A stretch of 64,000 nucleotides of DNA from Limonium bicolor (lineage: Eukaryota > Streptophyta > Magnoliopsida > Caryophyllales > Plumbaginaceae). The stretch lies in NCBI GenBank assembly GCA_023374045.1, contig CM041776.1, positions 471,933,375-471,997,374 of the forward strand, read 5' to 3'. Both the position numbers and the translations under genes were made by a program. Below the pieces are notes generated by a model that saw nothing but the letters and a program-made list of their open reading frames with translations, searched no databases and had not been told where the DNA came from. Shown in pieces: positions 9,401 through 21,457 of the stretch (position 1 is its first letter; every line of letters starts with the position of its first letter).

Positions 9401-12400
9401 AAAGAAAATCTAGTGAAAACGAGATTCTTCGGGATTTTAATTAAGTGACTTTCCAAGGGAATTTTGCTGTGAAATCTTAGCCACGTGTCAAGGATGACAA
9501 TTATGATTTTTCTGAGATGGAATTGAATTTATTAAATGTTAGAATATTTTTAAATTCAATTTCTCGTCAGATTCAATCAGAAATTGCTAGAAAATTATTG
9601 GGAATTCGAAAAATCAAAATTCCAATGCCATTATGCTTAAAATGCCATCCTATATCATGTGTTACAATTTTAAGACATTCGGAGTTGATTTGTGCAACTT
9701 TCGGAGGAGAGAGAAAGCTTGTAGGGGGCTTAGGGCCTTGAAAATTTTCGAAAATGCCCCTGAAGATGACTATGCTGCCCCTGATGCCACGAGATGCGCC
9801 GATCAATCCGGGAATCCTTGCTGTTTGACCAAACTACCCTTTTTGCACCTCTACCTTAAAAGGCTCTCCCTTGGGGGGTTCAAATTTTGGGTATAACAGA
9901 TTGCCCCCCGTCAACTAGACTTTGTAATGAATATGAAAAGTCTGGTTGATGCTTGAGTGATACCCCAAAATTTCGGGTCGTGAACAGACCCTGGATGCCG
10001 TTGGAGACTAACAAGTCGTGTCAAGCTATTCTAAGGCACTGACTACCTATACGTAAAGTGAAATGAAGTAATGTCAAGCGATTCTAAGGCGTTGACAACC
10101 TAAAAAGTAAAAATGAAATAATGTCAAGCGATTTTAAGGCGTTGACATCCTAAAAAGTGAAAATGAAATAATGTCAAGCGATTCTAAGGCGTTGATAACC
10201 TAAAAAATATAAATGAAATAATGTCAAGCGATTCTAAGGCGTTGACAACCTAAAAAATGAAAATGAAATAATGTCAAGCGATTTTAAGGCGTTGAAAACA
10301 TAAAAAGTAAAAATGAAATAATGTCAAGCGATTCTAAGGCGTTGGCATCCTAAAAAGTGAAAACTGGAAGGTATGCAAATGCAAGAATACTAAAATGCTA
10401 ACGATGCTAATGATGCTGATGATGCTGATGATGTTGATGATGCCAATGATGTTGATGATGACGATGATGTTGATGATGATCGGATGCTTCTGGGGACCGA
10501 AACCCGTGCCAATGCTCCTGGCTGGACCCATTGTGGACTTATTGCCATTGCCCCCAAGCCGGTGTGCAGGGATAACTCCTGGTAAAAACCTTGGGGACTT
10601 ATTGCCATCGCCCACCATTCATTGATCCCGAAATCAGTTGACATCGCACAGGAGGTTTTATTGCCATCACCTCGCCAACTTTTCTGTCGCCAGGTTGTGA
10701 CGCGCCTGGATAATGCAAATAGGTCTTATGATGCGCCTATATGAATGAAATGAATGCAAAGTGTTTGATGGAAATAGGTAAATTAAAGAGTGATGCTAGG
10801 TCTTACTACGAGCCTCAGGGGATGATTCTAAGTCTTATGACAAGCCTAAAGGTTGGAATTGGGTCTTATGACAAGCCTAAAGGTTGGAACTTGGTCTTAT
10901 GACAAGCCTAAAGGTTGGAATTGGGTCTTATGACAAGCCTAACGGTTGGAACTAGGTCTTCTGACAAGCCTAAAGGTTGGATCTAGGTCTTATGACAAGC
11001 CTAAAGGTTGGAACTAGGTCTTATGACGAGCCTAAATGTTGGATCTAGGTCTTCTGATAAGCCTAAAGGTTGGAACTAGGTCTTATGACGAGCCTAAAGG
11101 TTGAAACTAGGTCTTATGACAAGCCTAAAGGTTGGAATTGGGTCTTATGACAAGCCTAAAGGTTGGAACTAGGTCTTATGACAAGCCTAAAGGTTGAATC
11201 TAGGTCTTATGACAAGCCTAAAGGTTGGAACTAGGTCTTATGACGAGCCTAAATGTTGGATCTAGGTCTTCTGACAAGCCTAAAGGTTGGAACTAGGTCT
11301 TATGACGAGCCTAAAGGTAGAAACTAGGTCTTATGACAAGCCTAAAGATAGTTCTAAGTGAAAGTGAATTAAGTGTACGATGGGTTAGGTCTTACCATGG
11401 GCCTAAATGAATGTAGAAGGGTTAAGGGTTATGTCGAACCTGGAGATTGTATGTCAAAGAGGTAGGGCTCAGAACGGGCCTGAGGGAATTTGATGTGGAG
11501 GTAGGGCTTAGGACGGGTGAGGAAATTTGATGTGGAGATAGGGCTCAGGACGGGCCTGAGGAAATTTGATGTGGAGGTAGGGCTTAGGACAGGTCTGAGG
11601 AAATTTGATGTGGAGGTAGGGTTTAGGACGAGCCTGTGTGATATGAGGAGGGTTTGAACCTTTGGGTTTCAGATTTTTGGGCCTCAATCGGTGTCATTGT
11701 TGCAATTGTTGGAACCAACAATTTCCCCCAGTATTTTTCCTTAAGGCAACCTGAGTTTTTTAGGATTTGTGGTAATCAATCGTTCCGATCGATTGCCCCT
11801 AGTATTTTCTTTGATTAATTGCACAAAAAAAAGTCTCACTCTCCCAAGGTCAGGGTTTATCTCAAAGTGGTGCTTTCTATCCTACACTCGAAGTGTTTGA
11901 TGTTTGCACTCGTTCTCTCCTTTGGTCAAAACATCTCAACCATTGAATTTGACGTTTGTTAGATTTACGCGTTCAACCTGTTACTTTCACGTGATTGGAT
12001 ACACAACTACTAAGTCGGATGTCTTTTGAGCTTATAATGTGGCTATGGGGTGTGATGAATGACAACAGGGCCATGGAGGAATGTTTGGGATATGTGGAGC
12101 TATAAGGATGACCAAAGCTGCAACTCGCACCTTCTTTTGGACTTGCCTTCTTTGTCTTTGAAGTCGTTTGGCTACTTTGCGTTGGTCTTGGAACTTTAGA
12201 ACTATCATCTCTCTCTTCTTGTGGTTTAGGTTAGGATTTGCTTCAGGCTTTTCAGATTTGGCTTGTATTCTTTCCTTTTTCGGGGTTCTTGTGGATCTCG
12301 TTTTCCTTTAACTTCAAGAGCTTTTTTTATGTGAGCTCTTTGGATCCTGTGTCGCTTTGGGACCATTTGCGGATCATTTCAACATCTTGGTAGTAGTGTT

Positions 12401-13256
12401 GCTTCTTTGGACTTGTGAAGTTGTTGTCCGGGAGTCGGGCTTCTTACTTCCTTTGGTCACCGGGTCGGTTATTCATCATTGCTGGCTTGTTTTGTGGAGT
12501 TTGCAATATTGAAAAGGGATAGATATGTCGAAAGCTCAGCGGGGGTGCCTAGGGTTTAATGTCAGGGTTCACAAGCTTTTGGCTGTGTGGTGCTGTACCT
12601 AGGTGCTTCATCATCCCTAATAGTTGTGTATCCGCTCGTTGTTACTTTTCATAGGTTGAAGCGTAAATTTACAAATTATCTCCTTCATTCGGTGTTATAC
12701 CGTTTACCTTACCTTTGAATGTGATCTCTCTGGAGTCGTGTAAGAATGACACGCTCTTTCACTCTTGGTTTTACCGCTCAAGACACTCTCGCGAAGTGTA
12801 CACTCAGAGACTTGTTTGCACGTTAAGCAAAAGAAATAAACATTATCGTTCATTAACTCAGATTGCCCCCAATATTGTTGTGGAGTTTTTTGACAAGCCT
12901 TTTGAGTACCCAGGTTATTTGTGGAAGGAGGTTGTGTGTGTGATGGTGAGTGGTGATGGGGTGATCTTGTGAAGGGGTGATGTGGTGACTGACTGACATG
13001 TCTCTTTTTTTTAGTCTTCTGCCTTTGGGTCCTGGTGGGAGAGTGGTGAGGTATGAGGGATGCATGTGACGAGGATGATGAATGTACATGGGTCGGTGGT
13101 TTTGTACAAGAGAACCTGCGAGAGCAAGGGGTTCATTCATCTTTTTTTACGCTTATGGGCATGTTTTATGAGACGGAACTTCTTCTTCTTTCCCTTTTCC
13201 CCTTTATCAAATGATGTACAATCATTAATTCGAACTTAGCACAAAAGAATATGAAC
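9401..13256 (-). repeat. Tandem duplication, copy 2 (3856 bp)
   Basis: Second copy of 5536-9400. It begins with the last 498 bp of LTR (9401-9898), then PPT 9899-9915, the 50-bp array (10019-10365), GAT repeat (10403-10486), 31-bp array (about 10834-11350) and 39-bp array (about 11460-11645), then about 1.6 kb without genes. It differs from copy 1 by scattered substitutions and small indels. After 13256 the sequence continues into the gag 3' flank rather than into LTR, so this is the original junction and copy 1 is the added one. Confidence 0.85.
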
Positions 13257-13418
13257 AAAGAAAGAAAATGAATACTTCTCTTATTAATAATCAAAGGGAT
13301 CAAAACTTGACATTGTGTGTTATCTAAAAGAAACAACTGAACTACCCAAAAAAAAGAATAACAAACAGGAAAGAGAAACTATGCTGAACAATTGAATGGA
13401 ATAGAAGAATAGTGATTC

Positions 13419-13861
13419 CTAATGGTGCTCCGACATGGGATTCCCAAAAATGTTCCCACGTTCCGAGAATGGAAGTCCCTGGTCAATCAGGTCTTGGATC
13501 TTATGCTGTAAGGCCCTGCAATGGTCGGTGTTATGGCCAGGCAGCTAATGGTAGTGATAGAATTGGTTCGGATCTTTGCCCAACCGGGTAACTCCTTGCC
13601 GAGGCGGAAGAGGTTGTAGGATGATCTGTTCCTGGAGCTTCTTCAAAGCCTGACTTAGAGGCCACCCGATATCTGTGAACTCCCGCTGATTGAAATCTTG
13701 TCTTGGAGGTGGCACTGCCCTATAGTTCCGCCCTTGTTCCCTTTTTTGTTGGACGGCGTTCACTTTGTACTGCCCTGCGTATCTTGACGGTGTACCCTGT
13801 GTGTAAGCTGCTGTCGAGTAGGAAGCTTTCGCTAGTTCAGATTTCGGGAACTTTGAATTAC
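13419..13861 (-). pseudogene. Tat-minus gag, C-terminal segment
   Basis: Capsid/nucleocapsid part of a Tat-type gag. On the minus strand it runs from the CACTA insertion point through RNYRAVPPPRQDFNQREFTD, a QPLPPRQGV stretch and then NQFYHYH, followed by LPGHNTDHCRALQHKIQDLI and the end PMSEHH with TAG at 13419-13421. The His/Cys pattern resembles a degenerate zinc knuckle. An in-frame TAG stands between HYH and LPGH where Tat-plus has an open codon. The 13257-13418 flank is non-coding. The frame is continuous across the CACTA element with 24068-24269. Confidence 0.8.
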
Positions 13862-13874
13862 CACTGGTGGAACG

Positions 13875-14640
13875 GAACCCTTTAATTACGGTCCAAAACC
13901 GTGTATAATTACGGTTGTGGACCGTAATCTACGCGGGCGTCAATAAAGATGGCGACGTCTTTAATTACGGTTTTAAACCCTAATTAAAGGCCCTTTTCCG
14001 GCCCACGTGTCATTAACTTTACATTACGGTTATTGGTAAAACCGTGATCTAAAGTCCTTTGGCGCGCGCGCCCAAAGGACTTTAGATGACGGTTATTGTT
14101 AGAACCGTCATCTAAAGTGTATTTTTTTATTATTTTTTTTACAAATCTACACAATTGCAACAGAGACAGAATTGTAACAGATAAGCAACAGAGGGCAGAA
14201 ACTGCACAATTGAACCACCTGAATCAAATACCAACAACACAAATTCATTCTCTGCGCACAATTGCAACAGAGATAACATCTAATAAAGCACCAGATCGAA
14301 AATCTGTAACATATTCAATTGCATATTCAATCTGTTACACAATTGCAACAGAGATAACAATTGCAAATTCATTCTCTGCGCACAATTGCAACAGAAATAT
14401 TCAATACAACAGCTAGAATCTGTTACAGCAGCAGCTAGCAATTCATTACAAAAAATATAATCTGTTACAGCAGCAGCAACTAACAGAATCAGAGGGCTAC
14501 AAAGGTAGCAGTGTAACCTATACATGGTAGATACAGCTAGGATGACTCCCAGCAAGAAATAGCATAAAACAGAAGCGTAAAACAGTACAAAAACGGTGCA
14601 GAAAACTGTAAAAAACAAAATCCATGATAGCAGCATCAGA
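13875..14640. repeat. CACTA subterminal and 3' repeat region (left end)
   Basis: 13875-14130 holds alternating ACTTTAGATGACGGTT and AACCGTCATCTAAAGT-type motifs, the probable binding sites of the element's own DNA-binding protein. 14130-14640 holds about four copies of GCACAATTGCAACAGAGATA and several AATCTGTTACA motifs, probably the 3' UTR of the protease gene. No further gene is seen here. Confidence 0.7.
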
Positions 14641-14650
14641 GCTAGCTAGT

Positions 14651-17600
14651 CTACCACTCCATTCTCATAAACATGGCTGCCATGCTCTCTCTGACATGCA
14701 ACAAGTCGGCAGGAGCATAAGTCTTGAATCTGGCATAATGCTCTTTAATCTGCAACAAGAAAAGGAATGGAACACATAATGAGATTAAGATAAAGACACA
14801 AAAAATCTGCCGAAAGAATTAAATACAAGACAGCGTTCGTATTACCTTGTCTTATCATTCTTAAAACCTGGGAAGTACCCGCAGAACTCGTACATATACC
14901 GCATCACGTAGTACCCGCAACTCTTAGAATCCTTTTGGGTAGGGCACTAAATCACCAAAATTCACAAATGTAAAACAATTGTACAAAGATAATAGCAGCA
15001 CGAATGAAATACATGAATTACCAAACCTTGATGTAATCGACGGTCAAATCACCAAACTCTCCCTGAGGGGTTTTTTTGTAACAACTGTTACATATATTAA
15101 CAAAAGCGTTTAGCAAAATGAACAAGTACATTAATTTTGGTTCAAAAAACTTACAAACAATTAAATAGTAATAAAAACTTACTCTTTGATTAAGTCTTCA
15201 GTGTTGAATTCTGTCCACTGCCCTAGTGGATCTAGAACGAGCAGAGTAGCGGTGGCAGCGCAGAATATAAACAAAGCCCAGTGGTGGCTACAATGTCAAA
15301 TACAAAATGAAATGAGAAATGAAGGTAAAAAAGTTAGCTAATTAGTATGTAATTTTATATTAGAACTCACGTTTGGTGATACGGCATTAGAATGAATAAT
15401 TTATTCTGTTGATCAACAACATTGAAGCAATGAATCATGTATTCACAAAACCTCCCCGGGTCCCTAGTGACTGAGTCGTACGATAAACGCTCCGGGCACA
15501 CCGCAGTAATGGAGGTCATGTCCTTCTCAGCACATCTCTCAAGCAGACATCTATTATATCACATGTACTATAAAAAGTTAGCCAATGCAACTTCATAGAT
15601 ACTTATTCTATATGTTTTTACAGTATGAGGAAAGAACACTTACTTTAGATAAGCTTGAATAATGTTAATGTTCAGATAATCTCCACACATCATCTCTCTG
15701 ACGTCCTCAAAGTTGATTGCCGTGATCATATATTCTTCGTAGTGAAACATCGACTTTGGAAGCGTCATCATGAAGTTGTTAGTTTGAGATGACTTCAACA
15801 TGATCTTGTCGTAGAGATTCATCTGCTTGGCCCCCAAAACATTAACAAGTTTTTGTGGCAGTGCGAGCTTATTTTTAGGCGCCTCAGAAGTCCTGGTGCG
15901 ACCCCGGACGGGCGCTGGATTCTTACCTTTCGCACCCCGACTCACTGGATTCTTACCCTTCACACACAAACAGTAAAGCATAAATGTAAAGATAATTACT
16001 AATTGATTATTATAGTAACATTAAACATTTATCTAGAACATACCCTTGTACTTCTGACAGGATTCGCCGGCGCGCAGATCTCTTCTTCTCTGGGCCGGGA
16101 TACGCGGCGAGGAAGCTCAGGGATCTCAGGATTCGCCGGCGCTGGTCTCTTCTAGTCTGGGCCGGGTTACGCGGCGAGGAAGCTCAGGGATCTATAATAG
16201 ATTAGATTAGACACTTAATGCTAAATAATGCATTTTATTAGATACTAAATGGTTGTCAAACAGTCTTACCTCATCGGTGACAACAATATAACATGCTGGC
16301 CAGGGCAATATGTCTCCCTTCGCTTCGATCAGCGTGCATTTGTTGTCAAACGCCATCGGAAGGTATGCATGCTCAAATCCATCAACTATCAGGTCCAAGG
16401 TCACACGCGTAGAATGGGGGTAGACGTACGAAACTGATGAGCGTGAGTGGACCTGATGGCAACACCGTCCCGTAGGCCGCATCTACAGGGTGCCCTTCTA
16501 ATGGTATTTGGAGACGACATTTTTTTTGCTCCTTTAATAAACAGAGATAATACGTGAAATAAATAAGTGAGTCCAATCTAATACTATTTAAATAACTTTA
16601 TTTTAGGAGAAAAATAGTTAAACAAAGTTAACCTGGATGTTGGCAAACGGGTACGGGTCAGCGGCCGGAGCACAACTAGACGAGGAAGACAGTCGAGGAG
16701 GATCTAGCTGCTGCTGCTGAGTAGTCGCATGTGCAATCGCATTCAACGCTTCCTGCAGCCTCTCCTCGATAGCCCGGCGCTCAGCAGCCTGTTTCTCGTC
16801 ATTAGCTTGGCGCTCAGCAGCGAACTTACGCTCTACCATCGCCTCGACTTCAGCAGCACTCATCTGACCCTTCCTAGCAGATGGCGGGAATACGTTCTTC
16901 TGACGTACTTCTCCCCCAAATCCTCTAACACGCCCGGGTGATCCTTCTTCCCAAGCATTTGATTGAGCGCGTCGTCTTGAGAAGGAGGAGCGTGTAAGTC
17001 TACTTCTCCTCTCTGTGCCGCTTCGTACTGTCCAATTTTCAAAGAAGTTAACACTAAATTTAAGATCAACAAACACTTGAGTATATAAGTAAATTATTTA
17101 ACAGCTACTTTCAAATACTTACAATTTGGTTAGCCAGTTGTTCCATCGCAGCATTAGGAAATATCCTCTGACCTTCGCTGGTCGTTTTCTGGCGTCCCAG
17201 TATGTACATCTGCACCCTCCTCGCCTCAGAGACATCCTCGATCGGGCATTCACTTCCATCCTCGTTCCTCCGTGTCAGCAAACCAGCTTCTTTCCATCCC
17301 TCGAGGCTGCCCACATATCCCCTTCGTCCCATGGTGTGGGGGTAGAGATTAGCTTCACGGTTTTGCCGTGCTTGTTCTTGTATTTGCTGTTAAGAAAGTA
17401 CAACAGGAAATTAATTAGAAAATCAGGGATAAAGCATTATGAGCATTAATTAAGAAAAGAGTACACACAAACATACCCTGAACTCGGGGGTGGCGTGCCG
17501 CTCAACGAACTCCTTCCACTCCTCTTCAGTGATCATGCCATTGTACACAACATACGGCGGAGGCTCACGTGGGGGCACCCTGTTGATCCAATGCTCAACC

Positions 17601-18075
17601 AAGTAGTGGCGGAATGATTTAGCTTTGCCGGACACCAAAGAAAGAACGGTCTTCTTCACTTCTTCTGGGATCTTGTATCGTTCTTGCACCTTCTTCCAGA
17701 TGGTCTCCTTAACTTCTTCCGGGACTTGTTTCCATGTGTAGTTGATGCAGCAATGTGATCTGGCCAGAGTCCCTAGCATACTAGCGAACTCTGACCTGCT
17801 GCCCCACCATACCTCCCATACTTGTCCCACAGAAGATTAATCTGATCCGGTTTCTGCAGTTTCAACCCACGGGTCGGACCTCTACCTCTGGGTCTCTGAG
17901 TAGCACTCGTAGAAGGTGCACTCATGGAAGGGCCAACAGCAGCAGCAGCAGATGTAGATGGGGCAACAGCAGCAGCAGCAGATGTAGATGGGACCGGTAC
18001 CATTTGCTGCTCATTTTCCTCCTCCTGACGACAAAATAAATCGAACTCTTCATCAGCCATGTCCGGATCAGTCAT
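14651..18075 (-). CDS. TnpA-like protein with C-terminal C48 (Ulp1-like) protease, multi-exon, frameshifted
   Basis: Second CACTA gene, read on the minus strand. Order: Ser/Ala-rich N-terminus (MTDPDMADEEFDLF); Transposase_24-like region around SEFASMLGTLARSH and KSFRHYLVEHW; GRRGYVGSLEGW; a Glu/Ala-rich coiled coil at 16650-16860; a DUF8039-like region (HPVDAAYGTV, RVTLDLIVDGFEHAYLPM, LPWP); then a C48 cysteine protease. Catalytic residues are visible: His in HHWALFIF, Asp in LLVLDPL, Gln in PTQKD and Cys in SCGYYVMRYM. The stop is TAG at 14651-14653. At least one intron is clear: donor GTGAGT at 15365-15370, acceptor TAG at 15288-15290, joining MPYHQT to HHW. Apparent one-base shifts near 16450, 16930 and 17810 break the frame; these may be mutations or read errors. 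Exon limits elsewhere are estimates. Confidence 0.7.
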
Positions 18076-18197
18076 GCCTGCAAGGATTGAAATACAATTT
18101 GAATTAAATTAAGCATTTCATAATGGTCATAAACAAGCAATAAATAAAAGAGTGTTAATTTCATATAAATTTTTATAGTAATAACTTACATACACCA

Positions 18198-18951
18198 TTA
18201 TCTCTCAACCCACATTCCCTCGTTATGGTCTGATCGTATATACTCACGATGACCTGTGACCTCAGCCTCTTCCAATGAAATAGGAACAGTTGGAGGTTCA
18301 TCTTCTGCATCATACTCATCCTCATCAACCACACCATCCACACCAACTATTCCTCTTCTCCCTTTAAGCACAACAGACCATCTAGGATTACAGGGATCAA
18401 TTACATAAAATATCTGCTTAACCTTCGTCCCAACAACGAATGGCTCAACCGTGGGAGTAGCTCTAGACAGATCAACCAGTTTCATACCATGCCTCCTCAC
18501 GGTAGCCATGATTGTTGTTAACCCAGTTACAGCGGAAAACACACATTTCGTAGCTGTTGTAGTCCAATACCCAGATGTCTTGTATAACACCGAAATATGA
18601 TTGTTGTACTGAGACAGGACTATAACCCACAACACCGATGTCATATAAGTTTTGATAAGCTTCAAGCTCTACACCACTGTTTTGATTCGTTGACTTCTGA
18701 TCCTGACGTTCTGTGAAAAAGGTGAATCCGTTGACATCGTACCCCTCATAAGAAATTACATCCAGATTTGGTCCAAATGCAACTACTTTAATCAGTTCAG
18801 GCACATTCGTGGACTGATCGGACAACACTCTCTCTTTGAACCATCGGACAAATGTCCTATTCTGCTCATTTTGTAGTCTAACGTCACTCATGTTTGGATA
18901 TTGTGCTCTTAAAACACAAGTGTTCATCAAAGTATGGTTCAACATCTTCAA
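18198..18951 (-). pseudogene. CACTA transposase, C-terminal DUF4216 part in shifted frames
   Basis: Continuation of the transposase gene. One frame carries NEQNRTFVRWFKERV, then VAFGPNLDVISYEGYDVNGF and the DUF4216-type VLDYNSYEMCVFRCNWV. Near 18505 the reading moves to a second frame with RRHGMKLVDLSRATP, VKQIFYVIDPCNPRWSVVL and a final EGMWVER before the stop at 18198. Joining these to the 857-residue upstream part would give a protein of about 1080 residues, normal for Tnp2 proteins. The two shifts (about 18927 and 18505) mean it is not continuous as sequenced. Confidence 0.75.
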
Positions 18952-21457
18952 GATGACTTAGCACAACTAAATGAGCTTTGTTAAGAGTGTCTATGTCAAT
19001 TCTTTTCAGTTTCCTTCCAACCGTGCCAACACCCTTCAATCTGCCCTCGTGTCTAGAACGTGGAAGTCCAATGGTATCGACACCTTCTAGGTAATTGGTG
19101 CAGAAGTCTACAACTTCCTCTGTGATAGTGCCCTCTATAATACTACCCTCTGGGTGACGACGGTTCTTCATTTTCTTCAGGACACCCATGTACCTTTCGA
19201 ACGGATACATGTAGCGAAGGTACAAAGGACCACACATCAGAATCTCTCTTACAAGATGCACGAGGAGATGTATCATTATGTCGAAGAACGATGGAGGAAA
19301 ATACATCTCCAGCTGGCACATTGTCACAATAAGATCCTTTTGTAATTTAGACAGAGTGTCCACATCAAGAACCTTAGACGAAATGGATTTGAGGAAGACA
19401 CTGACGTTTGTGATTGTGTGTCTGACAGCATCCGGCAAGATCCCACGTAGTGCAATTGGCAAAAATTCTTGAAGTAGGACATGATAATCGTGAGATTTCA
19501 TTCCTACTAATTTGAAATCTGTCATGGACACTAGGTTTCTTATGTTTGAGGAGTAACCTGATGGCACCTTGATGTTGTAAAGGGTACTGCATAGACTATG
19601 TTTCTCTTCTTTAGACAGAGTGTGACAGGCAGGAGGCAAGAATGTGCGTTTTCCACGTTCTTGCGGGCCAAGCTCTGTGCGTATGCCCAACTCAATTAAA
19701 TCTTTTCTTCCTTTCAAATGATCCTTTGTCTTTCCTTTTATGTTCAAAAGGGTGCTAGTGATACTTTCACCCACGTTCTTCTCGACATGCATCCCATCGA
19801 TACAATGTCTAACCTCCAGATGCTGCCAGTACTGTAGTTCCCAAAATATTGATTTCTTTTTCCAGACACTTTTTTCACCACTTTTGGTTGGCGGCCCGAA
19901 GTTGTTCACAATATTATCCAACTTTTTGTAAATCTCTGTACCTGTCAAAGGCTGGCGCGCCATGCTGTGATCAGTTTTCCCATCGAACTCTTTCGCCATC
20001 TTTCGATACTTATGTCCTTTTGGAAGCATTTTTCGGTGGCCCATATACACGGTTTTCCCACTATGTTTCAAGCGAATGCTACAAGTGTTTTCACCACAAA
20101 TCGGACACGCCAACGCCCCCTTGATTGAATAGCCTGAAAGATTACCATAGGCGGGGAAATCATTGATTGTGCAGTACAACATAGCACGCAAATTGAAGTC
20201 CTCTTTACTGAATGAGTCGTAAACCGTAGCCCCTTCATTCCACAAGAGTTGTAGATCCTCTATCAAAGGTTGTAGGAATACGTCAATTTTGTTGCCCGGT
20301 TGCTTTGGACCAGATATTAACAAAGACAACAAGATGTGTCTTGGTTTCATGCATAACCACGGCGGTAGATTGTAAATAACCAAAAGCACAGGCCAGGTAC
20401 TATGTATGCTACTCAAAGTACCGTAAGGGTTCATCCCATCTGTGCACAAGCCTAGCCTTAGGTTTCTCGGTTCGTTACCAAACTCAGGAAATTTTACGTC
20501 TATGTTTCTCCACTGTGGTGCATCAGCGGGATGTCTCAATCTGCCATCCTTTTTCCTGTGAACTGAATGCCACCGAAGATTCTCTGCGTCTTTCTCAATG
20601 GAGAACAAACGTCTGAACCTTGGAATGATGGGCAGGTACCACAGTACCTTAGCTGGTGAACCTTTCTTACTACCGCTGATGTGAGTTTGTTGTTTCTTAT
20701 ACCGTGACGCTCCACATGCTGAACAGCTTTCAGCAAATTCATCCGATTTCCAAAACAGCATGCAACCATTTGGACAAGCATGAATTTTCTGGTACCCCAT
20801 ACCCATTGGGCACATCATTTTTTTGGCTGAGTACGTAGTCGTTGGTAAAACGTTGTCCACCGGAAGAACGTATTTCAATAGTTCCAGGAGGTCAGTGAAA
20901 CTTACGTCGCTCCAGCCATGTTTCGCTTTCAAGTTGAATAGCTTGAGGACGACACTCAACTTGCTTAACTTTGTAGGGTCACACCCGGGGTACAACGGTG
21001 TTTTGGATGAATCCAACAAATTTTCATGCTTGTCTGGCGTGTTAGAGTAATGTCGTTCCACATCTTCGAGCATAGTCTCAATGTCATCATCCCAGAAATC
21101 TGGCTCAACGTTCGCTGTAACGTCTTCTGGATCACCAGCAACTGTATCATCTCCAAGTTCTGTTTCTGTGTTTGCCTGACCATTATCCCCTTCGTCAGGC
21201 TTAATAACATCGAACGCACTCTGACCATGCCATCGGATTATGTCTTGGAAATCTTTTGTAAAACCGCGGCGGATCAGATGTTCCTTAATTGTTTCAACGC
21301 CGCGATATCTCAGATTGTTTTGGCAGTCGATACACGGACAAAATATGTATCCCTTGTCTGTAGGTTTCAGATTGTTCGCCAACACCGTGCATAACTTATC
21401 AACTCCTTCTAAAAACTTGTCGTCCAAATTTCCGCTGTAAATCCACGAACGTTCCAT
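18884..21457 (-). CDS. CACTA Tnp2-type transposase (TnpD), main part
   Basis: Open for 857 residues. It begins MERSWIYSGNLDDKFLEGVD with the transposase-associated domain and its Cys-x-x-Cys cluster (FCPCIDCQ). Then follows the Transposase_21 core: LYPGCDPTKLSKLSVVLKLF, MCPMGMGYQKIHACPNGC, the LCTDGMNPYG acidic motif, WPVLLVIYNLPPWLCMKPRH, LIEDLQLLWNEG, INDFPAYGNLSGYS and CPICGENTC, and CIDGMHVEKNV. Near the end is the DUF4218 region (LPIALRGILP, MYFPPSFFDIMIHLLVHLV, MYPFERYMGVLK). It would bind the ends and cut and join them. The first ATG is chosen because it opens the conserved MERSW start. Frame breaks at about 18927 and 18505 separate it from DUF4216, so activity is doubtful. Confidence 0.92.
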   Translation of the reverse strand: MERSWIYSGNLDDKFLEGVDKLCTVLANNLKPTDKGYIFCPCIDCQNNLRYRGVETIKEHLIRRGFTKDFQDIIRWHGQSAFDVIKPDEGDNGQANTETELGDDTVAGDPEDVTANVEPDFWDDDIETMLEDVERHYSNTPDKHENLLDSSKTPLYPGCDPTKLSKLSVVLKLFNLKAKHGWSDVSFTDLLELLKYVLPVDNVLPTTTYSAKKMMCPMGMGYQKIHACPNGCMLFWKSDEFAESCSACGASRYKKQQTHISGSKKGSPAKVLWYLPIIPRFRRLFSIEKDAENLRWHSVHRKKDGRLRHPADAPQWRNIDVKFPEFGNEPRNLRLGLCTDGMNPYGTLSSIHSTWPVLLVIYNLPPWLCMKPRHILLSLLISGPKQPGNKIDVFLQPLIEDLQLLWNEGATVYDSFSKEDFNLRAMLYCTINDFPAYGNLSGYSIKGALACPICGENTCSIRLKHSGKTVYMGHRKMLPKGHKYRKMAKEFDGKTDHSMARQPLTGTEIYKKLDNIVNNFGPPTKSGEKSVWKKKSIFWELQYWQHLEVRHCIDGMHVEKNVGESITSTLLNIKGKTKDHLKGRKDLIELGIRTELGPQERGKRTFLPPACHTLSKEEKHSLCSTLYNIKVPSGYSSNIRNLVSMTDFKLVGMKSHDYHVLLQEFLPIALRGILPDAVRHTITNVSVFLKSISSKVLDVDTLSKLQKDLIVTMCQLEMYFPPSFFDIMIHLLVHLVREILMCGPLYLRYMYPFERYMGVLKKMKNRRHPEGSIIEGTITEEVVDFCTNYLEGVDTIGLPRSRHEGRLKGVGTVGRKLKRIDIDTLNKAHLVVLSHLEDVEPYFDEHLCFKSTISKHE

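Noticed and set aside
20823..21440. Plus-strand frames within the transposase region
   Set aside because: Antisense shadows of the well-supported minus-strand Tnp2 gene.
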